5,816 nt of DNA from SOIA01 sp964346585 (GTDB taxonomy: Bacteria; Acidobacteriota; Aminicenantia; Aminicenantales; Aminicenantaceae), in assembly GCA_964346585.1 (NCBI GenBank), contig CAYFVQ010000229.1, forward strand, positions 1 to 5,816. Direction: 5' to 3'. A program made the position numbers and the translations under genes. Within the stretch, counting starts at the first letter, position 1, and each line of letters begins with the position of its first letter. Shown here one piece after another: positions 5,172 to 5,816 of this stretch. Below the pieces are notes generated by a model. It had not been told where the DNA came from, searched no databases, and saw only the letters and a list, made by a program, of their open reading frames with translations.

Positions 5172-5816
5172 TTATTTAATTCTATCCGAGTATGTGCTGT
5201 GCTGCCACATCCGGATCACCTTTCCAGTCTTATCCCTTTCAAACACCACTTCTTCGCCGAGGCTTTCATCTCTGCGTATACGGCGAAACGTGTCGCCTTT
5301 AATGTGTTTCAGCAGAGTCAGGCTCCGGAATGGATTTTCTGACGGCAATCCGAATACTGCCAGATTACCCTGCCATGGAAGGATGGCTGTCTCTCCCCCC
5401 CAAGGCTGTGCACTGTAATTCCCTGCGTAATCTTCGAGGTTAATCCTTGTTTTTTCCTCTTTGGCCTTGCCGGTGACCTTCTTCACGATCTCTCTCATAC
5501 CCATCGCGTATCCGTACGGGGAGGTACCGCTGGCATTGATCATAACGATAAAAGCCTGTTTTTTATGGGGATCGATATTCAGAATACTCCGGTAGCCAGG
5601 GCAGCCTCCTGAGTGACCGACCATTGTCTGGCCCTCCACTTCCCTGACCAAAAAGCCCAGCCCCCACGTGGTTTGCCAATCAGGGTCCACCCAATGCACA
5701 CGCTGCATTTCACGGAGAGTGGATGCTTTGAGGATTTCTTCCCCTCCTTTTTCCAGAAGGCGGAACTGCCAGGATGCGAACCGGGCCAAGTCTTCGACTG
5801 TCGAGGAAAAGCCGGC
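5172..5816 (-). CDS. beta-lactamase-fold serine hydrolase, C-terminal part (5' end outside window)
   Basis: The 214 C-terminal residues of a class C beta-lactamase/penicillin-binding-protein-like serine hydrolase. The frame stays open to the window edge (first residues AGFSSTVEDLARFASW), so the true start and the catalytic SxxK and YxN motifs lie beyond 5816. Visible family marks are the STVEDLARF helix, STLREMQ, WGLGFLVRE and GHSGG (fragment residues 67-71, the equivalent of the third, KTG-like active-site motif), followed by CPGYRSIL. After about residue 120 comes a small beta-rich tail domain (DYAGNYS to HSTYSDRIK), of the kind that follows the catalytic domain in many such hydrolases. These enzymes are usually exported peptidases or esterases, and true antibiotic hydrolysis cannot be inferred. 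A TTG at 5789 is an internal leucine codon, not the start. It is on the same strand as the PadR operon but 372 nt from it, with a promoter in between, so probably a separate unit. Confidence 0.92.
   Translation of the reverse strand, partial: AGFSSTVEDLARFASWQFRLLEKGGEEILKASTLREMQRVHWVDPDWQTTWGLGFLVREVEGQTMVGHSGGCPGYRSILNIDPHKKQAFIVMINASGTSPYGYAMGMREIVKKVTGKAKEEKTRINLEDYAGNYSAQPWGGETAILPWQGNLAVFGLPSENPFRSLTLLKHIKGDTFRRIRRDESLGEEVVFERDKTGKVIRMWQHSTYSDRIK

Noticed and set aside
5172..5789. Serine hydrolase as a complete 205-aa gene starting at TTG 5789
   Set aside because: The frame is open to the window edge with family-typical residues (STVED) before it, and the catalytic SxxK and YxN motifs are missing. 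It is a truncated view of a longer gene.

Overview
The window is bacterial, and every recognisable gene lies on the minus strand. In transcription order (high to low coordinates) it holds the 3' part of a beta-lactamase-fold serine hydrolase (5172-5816, cut by the window edge), an AT-rich intergenic region (4800-5171), and a compact run of four genes. These are a PadR-family repressor (4431-4799), two paralogous HAAS plus 'Sensor'-type membrane proteins (3551-4438 and 2607-3539), and a MacB/FtsX-type ABC transporter permease (142-2535). Nothing else coding is visible; positions 1-141 are a downstream non-coding tail.

Organism: the long single-chain permease (about 800 aa, two FtsX domains) together with PadR regulators and serine hydrolases recalls Acidobacteriota, Candidatus Aminicenantes and related phyla. 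The putative promoter looks like primary-sigma TTGACA/TATTAT and the Shine-Dalgarno sequences are strong, which argues against Bacteroidota, where similar permeases are also common. This assignment is a low-confidence inference.

How the genes may work together: PadR proteins usually repress their own operon and release on binding a ligand. The PadR gene has a TTG start behind AGGAGG. About 70 bp upstream of it is a near-consensus promoter whose -10 and spacer are covered by a perfect 10-bp inverted repeat, preceded by a series of A-tracts. A second, imperfect dyad lies in the leader. PadR and the first HAAS protein overlap by 8 nt, and the two HAAS genes are 11 nt apart, so the three look co-transcribed and translationally coupled. 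The permease follows after 71 nt with its own strong ribosome site. No ATPase gene is present in the window, so the permease must be paired with one elsewhere. The likely overall theme is a PadR-controlled envelope or membrane-stress module.

The most unusual feature is the junction between the second HAAS gene and the permease. The last nine or so codons of the HAAS gene and the bases around them look like a second, eroded copy of the permease's own ribosome-binding site and first codons. A one-base loss appears to have destroyed the original overlapping stop/start (ATGTTTAA), so the remnant is now read as the HAAS protein's tail. This suggests that a tandem permease was lost here.
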